Part shown: positions 20,667-31,985 of the stretch, one piece after another
Layout of the letters: every line of letters starts with the position of its first letter
Position numbering within the stretch: the first letter of the stretch is position 1
Source of the DNA: Rhizodiscina lignyota
Lineage: Eukaryota > Ascomycota > Dothideomycetes > Aulographales > Rhizodiscinaceae
Assembly: GCA_010015805.1 (NCBI GenBank)
Contig: ML978137.1
Coordinates: forward strand, 496,001 to 560,000
Direction of reading: 5' to 3'
DNA: 64,000 nucleotides
Position numbers and translations under genes: made by a program
The notes under the pieces: model-generated
Told to the model about the DNA's origin: nothing
Database searches by the model: none
Seen by the model: the letters and a program-made list of their open reading frames with translations, nothing else

Positions 20667-23190
20667 TTAGCAGAAGATGCTGGACCTCGCCCTCTCCGTC
20701 TCTCTCGTCTCATTGTGCAGATGCTGCGTGACATCCAGCACCGTAACAATGTGGTCATGGCATAGAGTCTGGTCCCTCCTTCTCGCCAGAAGCTGGCCCG
20801 TTTTCAGGATGTTCTTAATCTGCCGTCCGTTCAGATCCATCAGCGCCAGCCTCTCCAGCTGAATATCAGTGATCGAATTATCCTGGCCCTGTGCCTTGGC
20901 TGCGGCGAGGAAGTTCTTCCAGATCATGCGGCGCGAGTCGATGCTCAGCTCAGGATAGTCGAGAGAGATGTGGATCCGGGACTGGAACGCTGCATCGAAG
21001 GTGTTGACGCGGTTGGTCGTCAGGAACATGATGCCTTCGTAGTACTCGAGAATCCGTAGGAAGATGGAGACGAGCTTGTTGCGCTCGAGCTCGTGCAGGC
21101 TACGCTGCTCAAGGAAGACATCGGCCTCGTCGAGTAGGAGGATGGCGTTCCACTTCGTACACATTTCGAGGATGTTGTTGAGCTTGTTCTCAATATTGCG
21201 TGGATCGAGTCCGAGGTCGCCGGCGCTCATCATGTAAAGAGGCACACGCATCTCTTCAGCAACGGACTCCGCAGTCTGTTAAAGTGTCAGTGAGGCCGGA
21301 CAAAAGGCGCGCAGGATTCTTACCAGAGTCTTTCCCACACCTGGCGGGCCGCATAACAGCAAGATTATGCCTTTACCCTTGCCTTCAATCACATCGTCAA
21401 ACATCTCCTTATTCTTCCGCTGACTCTCCGTAAAGCCAAGGATCAACTCCTTCTGATTCGAAGGCAACACCAAGCTGTCAAAGGCACCGACGCTCCACTC
21501 AATCTCCTTAACAGAATTGACGAAAAAGTTCAGCCACTGCTTGTTCTTCAGTGCATAGCCGCGCAGCAGAGGCGTGCAGATTAGCTTCTGCTCTGCTGTC
21601 AACTTGATACGATCTGCACCTCCTTCCTCATCTGCGAACATTCCGTCGACGGGCATACCGCCTCCTGTGCCTTCATCGCCGGGATCGTACATGTCGTCGC
21701 CATCATCGTCGTCATCACCAGCTTGTCCGTCTGATTGTTCTTTTTGATTGAGAGGCGTGACGAAGACGGACCAGTTTGGGTTGAATTTGTTCCAGCCATA
21801 CGTGTCGATGACGATGCGACCTTTGATGTTGTGCTTGTCCTTGTTTCCGAAAGGATCGCGATTCCAGGCAACGCCGTGATATGCCTTATAATGTGAGCCA
21901 GCCAAAGCCTCAATCTTGCCACCTCGCTCGATCAGCCTTTCTTTCAGGCCATCCTTGTCCAAGTGATAGTCAATAGGATATGCCGCGAGAACTCCAATCT
22001 TTCGAGTACCAGCATAAGGATAGATGCAGAGATTCAGCTTGTTCGTTCCAAAACGGCTCCCGTCCCAGTCGACGTATTTCCCACTAACCCAGAAACACGG
22101 GTTCATGTTTCGGTCGGTGCCATATCGTGTATTGTGGAGCTTCAATGCTGTGTCCTGGCCATCCTGCCGCGTGTAGACAACATGCCCTGGTTGGAACACT
22201 GTCCAGAGATACTCGTAAGTTATCACACCATTGCGCATCATATCTTGCGACTCCTCAATGAGCGTTTTAAACTCCTTGTGGAGCAGGTTGTAAAGCAACT
22301 CTGTGTGCTCTTTCGTCTTCTTTCTGTTCTCCTCCTCTTCCGCATCATCACTCTCACTTTCAGCTTCCAGACGCTTGATTGCATCCTCAAGCTCTGACCA
22401 CCGATGAATCAGCGGTTCGAACTTGCCAGAGAATTCCAACCGCCTTAAGCCCACTGTAACACCAGGGTAATCCTTCAAGACACCTCCGAGTAGCTTCTTC
22501 AGTAACGGGCTTTGCACCACAATACTGTGGATAGCAAGGACCTACATGGAGAATGTATTAGTAGAGTTCAGTACAGCCTAAAAGCGTAAATTCAAAGGGA
22601 TTCGAGCTTGAGAAGATGAAGCTTAAAAATAATACCCATCACATAAATGGAGGCATCCTTACCTTGCGTGGGTCACTGTAGACCTTGACATTTCGCACCA
22701 ACAGCGCCCACTTAGCTGTCTCCGCATCTTCCGCAGGCTTCCCTACATCGGTCGGAACGGTGTCTTGCCACTGGAAACGGCCACGACGGTCCTCTTTGCC
22801 AGAATAGAGGTTCTTATAGCCGCATTGCATCCCGATCTCTTTCGGATCAAGAGGCGTTGGTGCTTCAGCCTCTTCGACTTCACCATCAACCCCATTAGTC
22901 TCTGCCTTACCACTCAGCGTGACGGTCTTGATGCCATTCTGCTGCGGAGTGGACTCTTCGTCCGAGGAGTAATCAATGCTGCGTGCCATTCTGCGTGGAG
23001 GTGGTCTGCGTGGAGGTGGAAGGCGACGACCTGCTCGGCCTCTGAGGCTTTGAGCTTGCAGAATTCTTTGGGCGATATATTGGGGGTTTTCACTGTGCAA
23101 AATTAGTTCGTTCAGTTGTTCGGCCGGGTCGGAATTGATTCGCGAAGAGAGCCGGTTGCTCAGTTAGACTAACAATAATCGACCCTCCAT
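20667..23190 (-). CDS. AAA-type ATPase of the large fungal family
   Basis: Exons 23190-23174 (17 nt), 23092-22663, 22541-21324 and 21275-20667 give 757 aa. The AAA domain is C-terminal: Walker A GPPGVGKTL is split from TAESVAEEM by a 48-nt intron, and Walker B is AILLLDEADVFLEQ. Sensor 1 is FLTTNRV and an arginine-finger region FQSRIHISL follows. The N-terminal half has the block found in this Pezizomycotina family: a domain with WTVFQPGHVVYTRQDGQ and CFWVSGKYVDWDG, plus an acidic insert of Asp and Gly. The tiny first exon (M-E-G-R-L plus two bases) uses donor GTTAGT and joins ENPQYIAQRIL in frame. If it is wrong, translation would start at ATG 22989. The cellular substrate is unknown; these proteins are thought to remodel proteins or complexes. 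Confidence 0.87.
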
Positions 23191-26106
23191 TCACCTTATT
23201 GGGCGTTACTGGAGGAGAAGAGAGGAGACGATGAGAGGGACGTGGAAAGTGAGAAGTGGACAGCTTTAAACGTCGAAAGCGTTGTTGCCTGCTGGAGAAT
23301 AGTTCAACGCATTAGAAAGATGGCTGTGCGGTGGATGAAATAGGTAAGTGATGTCTCTGAAAGTTGGACGATCTTAAATCCGTGCAAAGTCCAAGTGCAA
23401 GGCTGAAGGCTGAGCGTTCGCAGGCAGAATGAAGCTGTTGCCTGCCTGCCTGCCTCGACGATGTGAATAATCCTACGCTAAGTAGTACTTCCCCGCAGTA
23501 GTGACTCAGGGAAATGGCAGCTTCAAGAGCGCAACATATGCCATGTGTTTGTAACTCGCCGGTCAAAGTAAGGCAGCAAATGTGAGTGAGGCTCAGAGCT
23601 TCCGGTGAGTTCGCTCGACTCGTGGGACACCGCCGACCAGGATCTGTGCAGTAGCTTCACAGGTTGCAACACGCAAGGTGGCGAGAACATTCTCTTTGTA
23701 CAGCAGTGTGTGCGAGGTGGTGCTTGCAAAGTGATTGCTTCAATTCGAAACCTAGGACAACGGTACCTAATCAAAATCATGTTGATTCTCACGAAGTATG
23801 AGAAGTGGAGTCGCAAGTGGGAGTGGGGTGCCGGATCTAGGGTACGATACCCGAATTGGTATACTCTATCAGAGAGCATCAGATACGCAGGTTCTCCTAC
23901 ATAGATAGATGGACTGGACTGATTGACAGCCTCTACACTTCGTCGTCTTTGATATATCTCCCAGGAGCCATTTACCCTAAGCGGGCCGCTACTCCTTCTG
24001 ACATAATCGCCATCTACAGACATAGGTAGCTTCCGCATCGTACATTGGCGAGATGGTAAACGGGCGCTAGTTAGCAGCCGATGCAGGTACATATCCAGCA
24101 CACGATAGAGCAATGTATCTAAAGAGGCAGGAGGTTCTTGCGGAGCTGTCGCCTCGCTTCGCCACGCTCAGATGTATCCGATGAGACCCTCAACGTTCTT
24201 TTCCGGGGCAGTGGCGGCGAGTTGAATATGAACTGATTAGAAAGCACTACCTCATACATTGAACCGATGTAGTTAGCAGCGTTAGTACTTTCAGCAAGAG
24301 CTCATCCTGCGGCGGTTATATCCTCGCAGGATATTAGAATAGAGTAATAATCAAGGGTGCAACGTCAGCGGATATCCAATAGTTATCACTAGTAGCGGAT
24401 CAGCTCTTTGCTACGAAGGACTAATAAGGCGGCTACATGCGGATGATGGTGAGAGCTGTTCGAGCAACTGCGGACGAGAGACAAGTGCTGAAAAGATCCT
24501 TGGGAGTATCATCACGCAACCCTCACCATATCCTCGTCGTTCTTGCCGCGTTCTGCGCCTCCGACGGAGGTGGAGCAGAACGTGCAAGCATCGCGAAGGA
24601 AGGGAACAGAGGAGGACACGAGACTAGGAGAGATGGAGTACGACTATAATCAGCAGAGCGAATGGCATTGCTCTTATGCTGCTGCGAGGCGACGGTCAAT
24701 ACTTCTGGGCTTATTGAAGGTTACCACGTTTGAGACCCCTGGGGTGCATCCATGACGGTCACTTGCAGAATGCAGAATCAAGGGTCTCCACAACCTCGTC
24801 AAGCGCCATAGAGCCCATGGAAGCCGGGCATCCGCCTCATCTTCCTTGGGGAATCCAAAGCCACCGAGTCTGGGGGTGTGTAGAGAAAGGTAGCCGAAGA
24901 TGCTGCGACTCCAGTCATTTCAGCTCTATGACAGTTGCTCTTTGTCAACGAGATCTGAGCAGATTTCGGAGGCGGCCTCTCAGCATCTCATGCGGGTTGC
25001 ACAAAGGGCAGAAGCACCAATGTCGCGCTGGAGGTTTATCTGGCCCGCGGACATGGCATTTAAACCTGTCGGCAGCAACGATATGGCATTTGCTGGCGAT
25101 GAAACGCTCGCCGGAGGGCCCCAGTGGCTCGAAATGCAAAATTCGGGGCTTAACATCAGTGGGACCGGCAGAGCAGCAGGGAAAGTGTATGGCTGAGGTG
25201 ATCAGGTCCAGGGTGCGTCGCGCTGTAGGGCGCCGTTAGATACATCGTCAGCGCGGGAGATGGTGCAATAGGATTGCTCTTTCTGCAATGGATTCCGCCG
25301 GTGGAAGCTTAGAACATGTGAAGAAGCAATGCGGAAACAGGCTCCCTCATCCTCCCGCCGTCCTGACTCGTCTGGCCATTCGCCCAGGCCGGAGCACGTC
25401 TTATCGTCGGCGCGACCGAGGCGGCTCGCGACGGCGCGTCTGGATGAAGTGCGACTTCGAGGTGGTAGCGGCTCCAAGGCGCGCTGCAGCGACTCGGAGG
25501 GCGTTTCGGTCAGAGATTCAGGACAGAGTTGCATGCTTCTTATGCATGACAAAGGCATGATGAACAGCGCGGTGCAGGCGGCCGGGGTGCTGCGCGACTT
25601 CAGCTGGACATCGCGCCCGCAACGTCGACACTTTTGCATGGCGACGCTTGATTGCTTCTTTCGGAGCCCGTACCTCACACAGTGCCTCTCACGACTGAGC
25701 CGGGCCGCTCAGCCTTGGCCCGCGGAGGGCAGCGAGTGGATGGGTAAAGGGTACAGGCGCGAATTCGATGCCCGCGGCCAGTGGCAGAGACAGCACGGCG
25801 AAGGCATCCTGGGCGAAATCCCACGCGTCAGGTCACCCAAGCACACAAGCTTCCGCAATGGAACGCCAATGGAACACGCTGACCTGCCTCTGACCGCCGC
25901 TTGCTGTGCGCGCGAGCCCACGTAACTCGAGAAAAAGTTTGCCCAAAAAAAGTCGCGCGCTTTGATCCGACGTGCTGCTTTTCGATCCAAGCTCGCTCGC
26001 CAGTCGAAAAAACACCACCATTACTGTGCTGCCTAGTGTGCCACGCCTTTTCAACCCTCCGGCGTCCGCATCTTTCTGCCTCTCTTTCCTCCCTTTCCTC
26101 TTCGAC
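23191..26106. other. 2.9-kb stretch without a supported gene
   Basis: The longest gene-free part of the window. Several long open frames exist on both strands at 24730-25239, 25202-25678 and 25329-25925, but none shows a domain, a plausible start with splice borders, or family sequence. They overlap one another antisense, as expected of GC-rich non-coding DNA. A CCTG microsatellite lies at 23441-23454. An inverted repeat ATCCTGCG/CGCAGGAT occupies 24304-24332. The last few hundred bases should be the APT1 promoter and leader. Confidence 0.5.
23441..23454. repeat. (CCTG)n microsatellite
   Basis: Three and a half copies of CCTG in non-coding DNA. Confidence 0.8.
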
Positions 26107-26970
26107 ATGTCTGGCACACCCGTCGAGAGCAGCACCCTTCACGCCGATAGCACCGCCCACTCCACCCTCCCTCCCACGAAGCCGTCCACGAGCGGCCACG
26201 CGCCCGCTGGAAAGCCTGACCCTACGACCAACGTCCAAGATGGCGCCAAAGGAGGACTCTCCGCCTCCGCCGCCTCCGGCTCCTCCGTACGTCCGCCCAG
26301 TGTTGTTGGCTCACCCCGATGGCCGCCATCGCGAGCATTTGGAGTCTCAGTAATTGACACCATTTCAATTGCAGGAACTCGCCAGTCTTAAAGTAGGACT
26401 GAGGTCCGCTGTCCGCCAATTCCCAGACTTCCCTTCGCCCGGCATTCTCTTCGAAGATATCATGCCCATTTTCGCCGACCCGAAACTCCACGAATCTCTC
26501 ATCCGCGCCCTCGAACTGCACGTGCGCCAGACCTACGAGCGAATACCAGACGTCATTGTGGGCTTGGACGCCCGGGGATTTCTGTTTGGCCCAAGTCTGG
26601 CGTTGCGAGTCGGAGCCAGCTTCGTACCAGTCAGAAAGAAGGGCAAACTTCCAGGGCCGTGCCAGACGGAAAGCTACGAGAAAGAATACGGCCAGGATTT
26701 CTTCCAGATGCAGTCAGATGGAGTGAAACCTGGCCAAACCGTGCTGGTAGTGGACGACCTTATCGCAACAGGTAAGGAGTCACGTTCGACCACGTAGTCT
26801 GGTCCGAGGTCACTAACAAGTTTGCAGGTGGATCTGCTGCAGCTGCTGGAGGATTGGTGAAGAAACTTGGCGGCACTCTACTCGGCTACATCTTCATCCT
26901 CGAACTGGATTTCCTCAAAGGACGTGCAAAGCTTGATGCACCCGTTTATACCCTTCTTTCAAGTCAATAG
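26107..26970 (+). CDS. APT1: adenine phosphoribosyltransferase
   Basis: Exons 26107-26286, 26375-26771 and 26828-26970 give 239 aa. The introns are 88 and 56 nt with GTACGT and GTAAGG donors. The enzyme converts adenine and PRPP to AMP in purine salvage. Diagnostic sequence includes FPDFPSPGILFEDIMP, VGLDARGFLFGP and the PRPP-binding loop VLVVDDLIATGGSAAAA, which spans the second splice junction. The ending LDAPVYTLLSSQ is typical. The first exon encodes about 60 residues rich in Ser, Thr, Pro and Gly that are not part of the fold; family members are usually near 180 aa, so this is an N-terminal extension. Translation could also start further downstream, but no in-frame ATG precedes the core within exon 1. 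Confidence 0.95.
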
Positions 26971-27868
26971 GCGCCTACATCGAATTTCATATCCCCCACC
27001 ACCCAATTCAACCACAATCACATTACGATCCGAACTCGATCCGCATGCGAGCATTTTACTTTTGGCATCATTTGGCTTCTATAGACTGGCTAGGCAACTG
27101 GGCGGAACTTCTCTTTTCTGGTAACACGCGAGCTGGCGCCGTCTGAATGGGTGGAAAAAGTGCTCGTATTTTCTCGGTGATTTCATCCCACGATACGCAA
27201 CAAGCAAGCTCCGGCCCACGGATCTTTTTCCGAAATTTTCGGATGGAAGCACGCGCCTTTCCTCTCTAAATACGAACCTGCGAAAGCAATGAGTCACGAC
27301 AGATCCAATACGCAAAGAGAAGAAAAAGGTCTCGCTGGCCTCCGTAATTAATACGTCCCTTAGTCCTTTTGTTTTTAAGACTTTGCATGATTACATAATA
27401 ATATTACGATATCCAATAGTTGCACAGTCCGACTACTCTGAGACAATGCGATAAGATGAGCATGCAGTATGGCGCTCCACGGAGCAAGATTCAAGAGGTG
27501 GTGTATAGCGAACCCTTGCTTGATCGATCAGATTAGCCAGGGCTCCGTACTGCTGTGGGCACTTATAGGCTTCAACTCAAAGCCGTCTAAACCGAACAGC
27601 CCACAAGTATTGAGCAGACTCCAATGGATCGTAAGACTGCTCAATGTATAGGCCTGTCTGCGCCAGAAGCGAGGCTAGTTTCGACGCGACACGTCCTTCA
27701 ATTTCCATATGAGTGCTGTGCCATCTGCAATTCCCTGACGACATTGAGCGCACGACGGACCCCCACTTCGCCGCCTCACCTGCAGAAAATTACCCCGCCA
27801 CAACATCTGAAGACGGCGATTTCCCTTACTCCACTGTTTACATACGTGCTCTTCGTCCCATCTTCTGA
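26971..27868. other. intergenic between APT1 and the Rid gene
   Basis: About 0.9 kb, AT-rich at its centre (27360-27420), with only short random open frames. The promoter of the downstream gene is expected here. No RNA gene or repeat was recognised. Confidence 0.5.
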
Positions 27869-28668
27869 ATGCTACGCACGACAAGGCCCACGTTTCAATT
27901 GCGTGCATATTCCTGTCCGAACCCACGTCGTCTACATCGTCCTTTAATCTTCTGCGCTGGCAGCTACTTCAGTCGGTCAGTGACACCGCAAGTCGGCTCC
28001 TATCGGATTTCTGCTCGCACCATGTCGGATATGAAGAAGATCTATACGGCCAATGCCTTCCCTCGTGAGTCCAAATCTGCGATTGATGGGTTCATGGTAC
28101 TAACACAGTGTTACAGCTGCTGGACCATATGTACGTGGCAAGACATCAATGCACTGTATCAAACCTTGTACCATATCGATATCCATGCATGGCACCTTAG
28201 TCTTGCATCCACCTACTTCATAGTTGACCTTTGCAACAACCACTCTTCCGCCTGTTGAGACTTTGACCCTAACATTCATCCTTTAGACCCAAGCAATAGC
28301 AGCTGGGGCCCACATCTTCGTCTCCGGCCAAATCCCCGCCGACAAGTCGGGGAACCTCGTCGAAGGCAGCATTGGCGACAAGACCGAGCAATGCTGCCGT
28401 AACATCATTGCCATCCTCGAAGAGGCGGGCAGCAGCATCGAGAAGGTCGTTAAGGTGTGCACTTGACCGCCTCAATCCTTCAGAGTTCCCGATGCGCTGA
28501 CTAACGTGGTGGCAGACCACCGTCTTCCTTGACGACATGGCAAACTTCAACGACATGAACGCGCGGTATGAGAAGTTCTTCTCGCACAAGCCAGCAAGGA
28601 GCTGTGTGGCGGTGAAGCAGCTGCCGAAGGGAGTACCAGTCGAGATTGAGTGCATTGCCTTGGCTTAA
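27869..28668 (+). CDS. MMF1: Rid-family (YjgF/YER057c/UK114) 2-iminobutanoate/2-iminopropanoate deaminase
   Basis: Exons 27869-28064, 28117-28130, 28287-28454 and 28516-28668 give 176 aa. The second exon is only 14 nt (P-A-G-P-Y). The fold is recognised from IYTANAFPPAGPYTQAI, IFVSGQIPADKSGNLVEG, the middle block CCRNIIAILEEAG and the end ARSCVAVKQLPKGVPVEIE, where the last Arg and Glu are active-site residues of the family. Rid proteins hydrolyse reactive enamine/imine products of PLP enzymes such as threonine dehydratase. The first 51 residues are rich in Arg and Ser with no acidic residue, a good mitochondrial presequence. A second ATG at 28022, in the context CACCATGTC, starts a 125-aa cytosolic-length form. 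One gene may thus serve both Mmf1-like and Hmf1-like roles. Confidence 0.92.
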
Positions 28669-28904
28669 CTGAGAATACAAGCATCGAACTGCTTCTCATT
28701 GTGCGCTGCATAAGGACATTTCGAAGTGACATCATCAGCATTGCATCAAGGACGACTTGTGTAGCTAAAAGTCTTCAAGAAAAAGTACAACGTATTACAT
28801 CATGACAATTCACGCCCAGTGCCGATCCGGAGAGGCTTTCGAGATATCATTTTGAAACTAGAAATAGACGTCCAGAATATGACTGAGAAAAAGACATGGA
28901 TGCA

Positions 28905-29955
28905 TTAAATTTTGTAGTCCTTCAACTCTTCCTCTGTCCATTCCCACAGCTCTTTCTGTAACTGCTCGCTCTTCGACCACTTCGTCGGCTTCCCCACCTC
29001 ACCCGGCTTCTCAAAGTACTCTCCCCCTATGACATTCTCCTTCTTCCCCACTGCCGCCCATGTCTGATTCACTGCACCCTGTTCAGGTGTCAGCCATGGA
29101 TAGCCATTCATCCAGCCCGACACTTTCATAAACATCACCTCAGCCTTACCCAAGCCGAGATTCATACCCGTGCCCACAATGCCAGGGTGGACGGCTACAG
29201 TCTTTACGCTCGGGTGCTGCTCATTCAGTTTTCTCGTGAGCAATATAGTGGCCAGTTTGCTCTGGCCGTATTTCAAATACTGCTACATGCGCTCTGTCAT
29301 GAGACGCGGCGGCGGCATACTCGTCTTTACTGACTTGAAGTCAATTCCATCTGACACGGTGAACCGGAACCCGGCGCTGGAGACAAGCACGCATCGCACC
29401 TCCGCTTCAACACCGCTTCGTTGCGCTGTCTGGAGCATGATTGGCATCAGATATTTAATGAGAAGCGCGTGGCTCATGTAGTTTACACCCCAGCGGACTT
29501 CGTAGCCGTCTGCAGTCTGTCCATCAGGCGCGCCGTGGACTCCGGCATTGCAGATGAGAATGTCGAGCCTGTTGCTCTCACTTTCGGGTTGCGCGGAGGA
29601 CTGCATGATGAAGGACTTTGCTGCCGCCTGGACGGAGGAGAGAGATTCAAGGTCACACTCCAAGAATGAAAGCTTTGTTGACGTGCTTGGGAAAAGCTCG
29701 CGCAGGGAAGCGATGGCTGCTTCATGTTTTGAGCGATTTCGACCCGCGAAGTAGATATGCGCGGGACTACCACGCAGAAGGTTCTTAACGGTTTCGAAGC
29801 CGATTCCTGTGCTAGCTGTTCCGTTTGTTAGGAAACTCGTAAAAGAATTAAGAATGAACTGGTGAATGTGTACCTCCGGTAATCATGATGACTTTCCCTG
29901 TGAGTGACGGAACATCTTTTGTTGTATCGAAGGAGATTTTCTTTGATTGGGACAT
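28905..29955 (-). pseudogene. short-chain dehydrogenase/reductase interrupted by one nonsense codon
   Basis: Exon 29955-29874, a 58-nt intron (29873-29816), then one frame to 28905. It would be 330 aa, the usual length of this retinol-dehydrogenase-like SDR group, apart from a single in-frame TAG at 29285-29283. The NAD(P) site TGASTGIG is formed across the splice junction; LDILICNAGVHG and CVLVSSAGF are intact. The stop precedes the catalytic YGQSK by only four codons, so a protein ending there (about 203 aa) lacks the Tyr-Lys pair. The position is usually Trp in this family, so TGG to TAG is the likely change. No other damage is seen, which implies a recent loss, readthrough, or a sequence error. 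Confidence 0.8.
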
Positions 29956-30694
29956 GATGCCGGAAAGCAGGAGACTTGAGAGGTCACAATTGAAGTAGGA
30001 TTAAAGAGCTGAGCAGTATCATCATAGAGCTTATTATGAGAGAGATCATGAAAAGTAAAGATCGTCCAATTACACACTGCGTCTTTTGTAGCAAGAAACA
30101 GAAACCAGCATGCACAATCACATTCGAGGTCGGGAATGGACGAGTCAAGGTTGTGATTCTAGACGGACATTTGGCGGACGAATATGGGATTGGCCCGCGA
30201 CGATGGAACCAAGCCGCGTAGCTCGCTGGAGCCTTCCTGGCCAGGCACAAAGACATCTAAACAGAGCGAAAGTGAGCCACAATTATTGGTCAAGAACAAA
30301 GAATGTTGCAATTGGCAGTGGAGGCCGACGGATTGAAGATTGTGCCGCTAGATCCCGCTCGACTGAAGGAAGACATTAGAGTACCCATCTGAAGATTAAG
30401 TCTCCATTTTAGCAGAAGTGGATATTTTAGTCTACAGTTAGCAAAATGATTCTCTAAGGTAGTTTCGTGTCGGTTCATGAAGGTGTCGTCAGTCATCCAA
30501 CCTTCGAAAGGAAAAGTGGAGCGGCGCATCTAAGAAATCCTTGGCAGAGGAGCGGAGCGGAAATATCCTATGCGAACGCACTCTTGGCATCAACATGAAC
30601 CTTAAGCTTGATTCGAACTTCAAGTCTGGAGCAAACTCCACCTCAACACGAAGCCTTTCAATTTTCCTCTCGTGTCACCTACCTGCCTCTCACC
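29956..30694. other. divergent promoter region of the SDR gene and Y14
   Basis: About 0.74 kb. No gene is supported; the longest antisense frames here have no domain. The region just before the Y14 start codon is pyrimidine-rich with CACC directly before the ATG. Confidence 0.5.
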
Positions 30695-31199
30695 ATGGCA
30701 GATACAGAAATGGAAGTTGACAGCGCACCGCCATCCGGCACACGCGGTAGTGAAGCGCGCACTGCTACCGGCGCGGTTGCGGTTCGCAGTATCGAAGGCT
30801 GGATCATTATTGCCACCAATGTGCACGAGGAAGCAAGCGAAGAGGACCTCCAGGACCTATTTGGTGAATTTGGCGAGATCAAGAACATACACCTAAACCT
30901 CGACCGAAGAACGGGTTACGTGAAGGTATTTCAGCCTGACAGACCCCGCTAGAAGTGGATTTAATTAAGAATTGCTTTCGCAGGGCTACGTTCTCATTGA
31001 ATACCCGACACTCGACGAAGCGAAGGCTGCAATTGCGGGCGCGAACAACACGAAGCTTCTCGATCAAACGATATCTGTTGACTACGCGTTCGTTCGACCT
31101 GCACCATCGGGGCCTGGCAAGGGACAGCCGAAGGGAGGTCGTGGAGGCGGCAGGGCGCGTGGCAGGAGTCGCAGCCCGTCAGACATGAAAGACGACTGA
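30695..31199 (+). CDS. Y14: exon-junction-complex protein Y14 (RBM8A/Tsunagi)
   Basis: Exons 30695-30925 and 30984-31199 give 148 aa; the intron is 58 nt. A short acidic N-terminus leads into [20 protein letters not shown], the characteristic start of the single RRM of Y14. RNP1 is split by the intron ([16 protein letters not shown]). The end of the domain ISVDYAFVR is followed by a Gly/Arg/Ser tail with RSRSPS, as in animal Y14. Y14 pairs with Mago in the exon-junction complex deposited on spliced mRNA. It influences mRNA localisation and nonsense-mediated decay. Its presence fits an intron-rich filamentous fungus; budding yeasts have lost it. Confidence 0.94.
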
Positions 31200-31985
31200 G
31201 CCGGCATTGCATGCGAGAAACCTGCGGGGGATGATGTTGTTCTCAAACTCCAACCTTCAAGAGGGCTATGAATGAAGCGGCACAAAGCGTCACTGTGGTG
31301 TTAGAAGCGGCGTCAGAGGCGATAACGGAGCACGGGACAATGATACCAATACCAAAAGCGTGCTGACCTGCTATGCGCAGGTCGGCGTTGATCTCTCAAT
31401 GTGGTATGTTTAATCGCGATCACATCGAACGTTTCGACGCTTACCAGAGCCCAAGGGATACATTTGCAAGTGATTTAATGACCCGCGCATCAACGAAAGA
31501 ATCCACCATAGTAAATGTCCATTCAGCCGCCCCTTCAGCAGGACATTTGTCTGGCTTTAGGCCTCACTATGGAAGGCCATCATGTAGACAGAGTCCCAAT
31601 CAAACTCGCTGTCGACGCCGAGTCAGATCAAAGCGAATTATCAAGTCAGTAATTTCTCTTTGCAATTTGGGATCTTTGGTTAAGCCAGTAAGTGGTTTTA
31701 CATTTACTATTGAGACGACGCCAACGAATTGAGTCATGTTCATTTATCGTAATAACCTTTGCGCATCTTGGCCGCGAGCGTGATTCTCTCTGCGACAATT
31801 TTCATTGGTAGCCTGGTAGGTATTTTCAACGTTGGTGTCATTTTCCTATATTTTCAACGTGATCAACGACCGCCCTCCTCCAGACTATATAAAGACCCCT
31901 CGTCAGATTAATCTACTTTCCACTCCTCTACTCAACTATTCTGAACCTACTACATATCAAACTCAATCCAAGAAAAGAACGAACC
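31200..31985. other. intergenic and promoter of the Gln/Tyr-rich orphan
   Basis: About 0.79 kb. A clear TATA box (31886-31894) lies 100 bp before the orphan's ATG. The rest shows nothing that I can identify. Confidence 0.5.
31886..31894 (+). promoter_or_regulatory. TATA box of the Gln/Tyr-rich orphan gene
   Basis: TATATAAAG, 92 bp upstream of the ATG at 31986, followed by pyrimidine-rich sequence suitable for a start site about 30 bp downstream. A strong TATA box suggests regulated rather than housekeeping expression. Confidence 0.6.

Noticed and set aside
23523-24113. 196-codon open frame on the minus strand
   Set aside because: No domain, no supporting splice context, atypical composition; treated as chance.
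25202-25925. Overlapping sense and antisense frames of 158 and 198 codons
   Set aside because: They oppose each other in GC-rich DNA and show no family sequence; mentioned only as part of the gene-free stretch.
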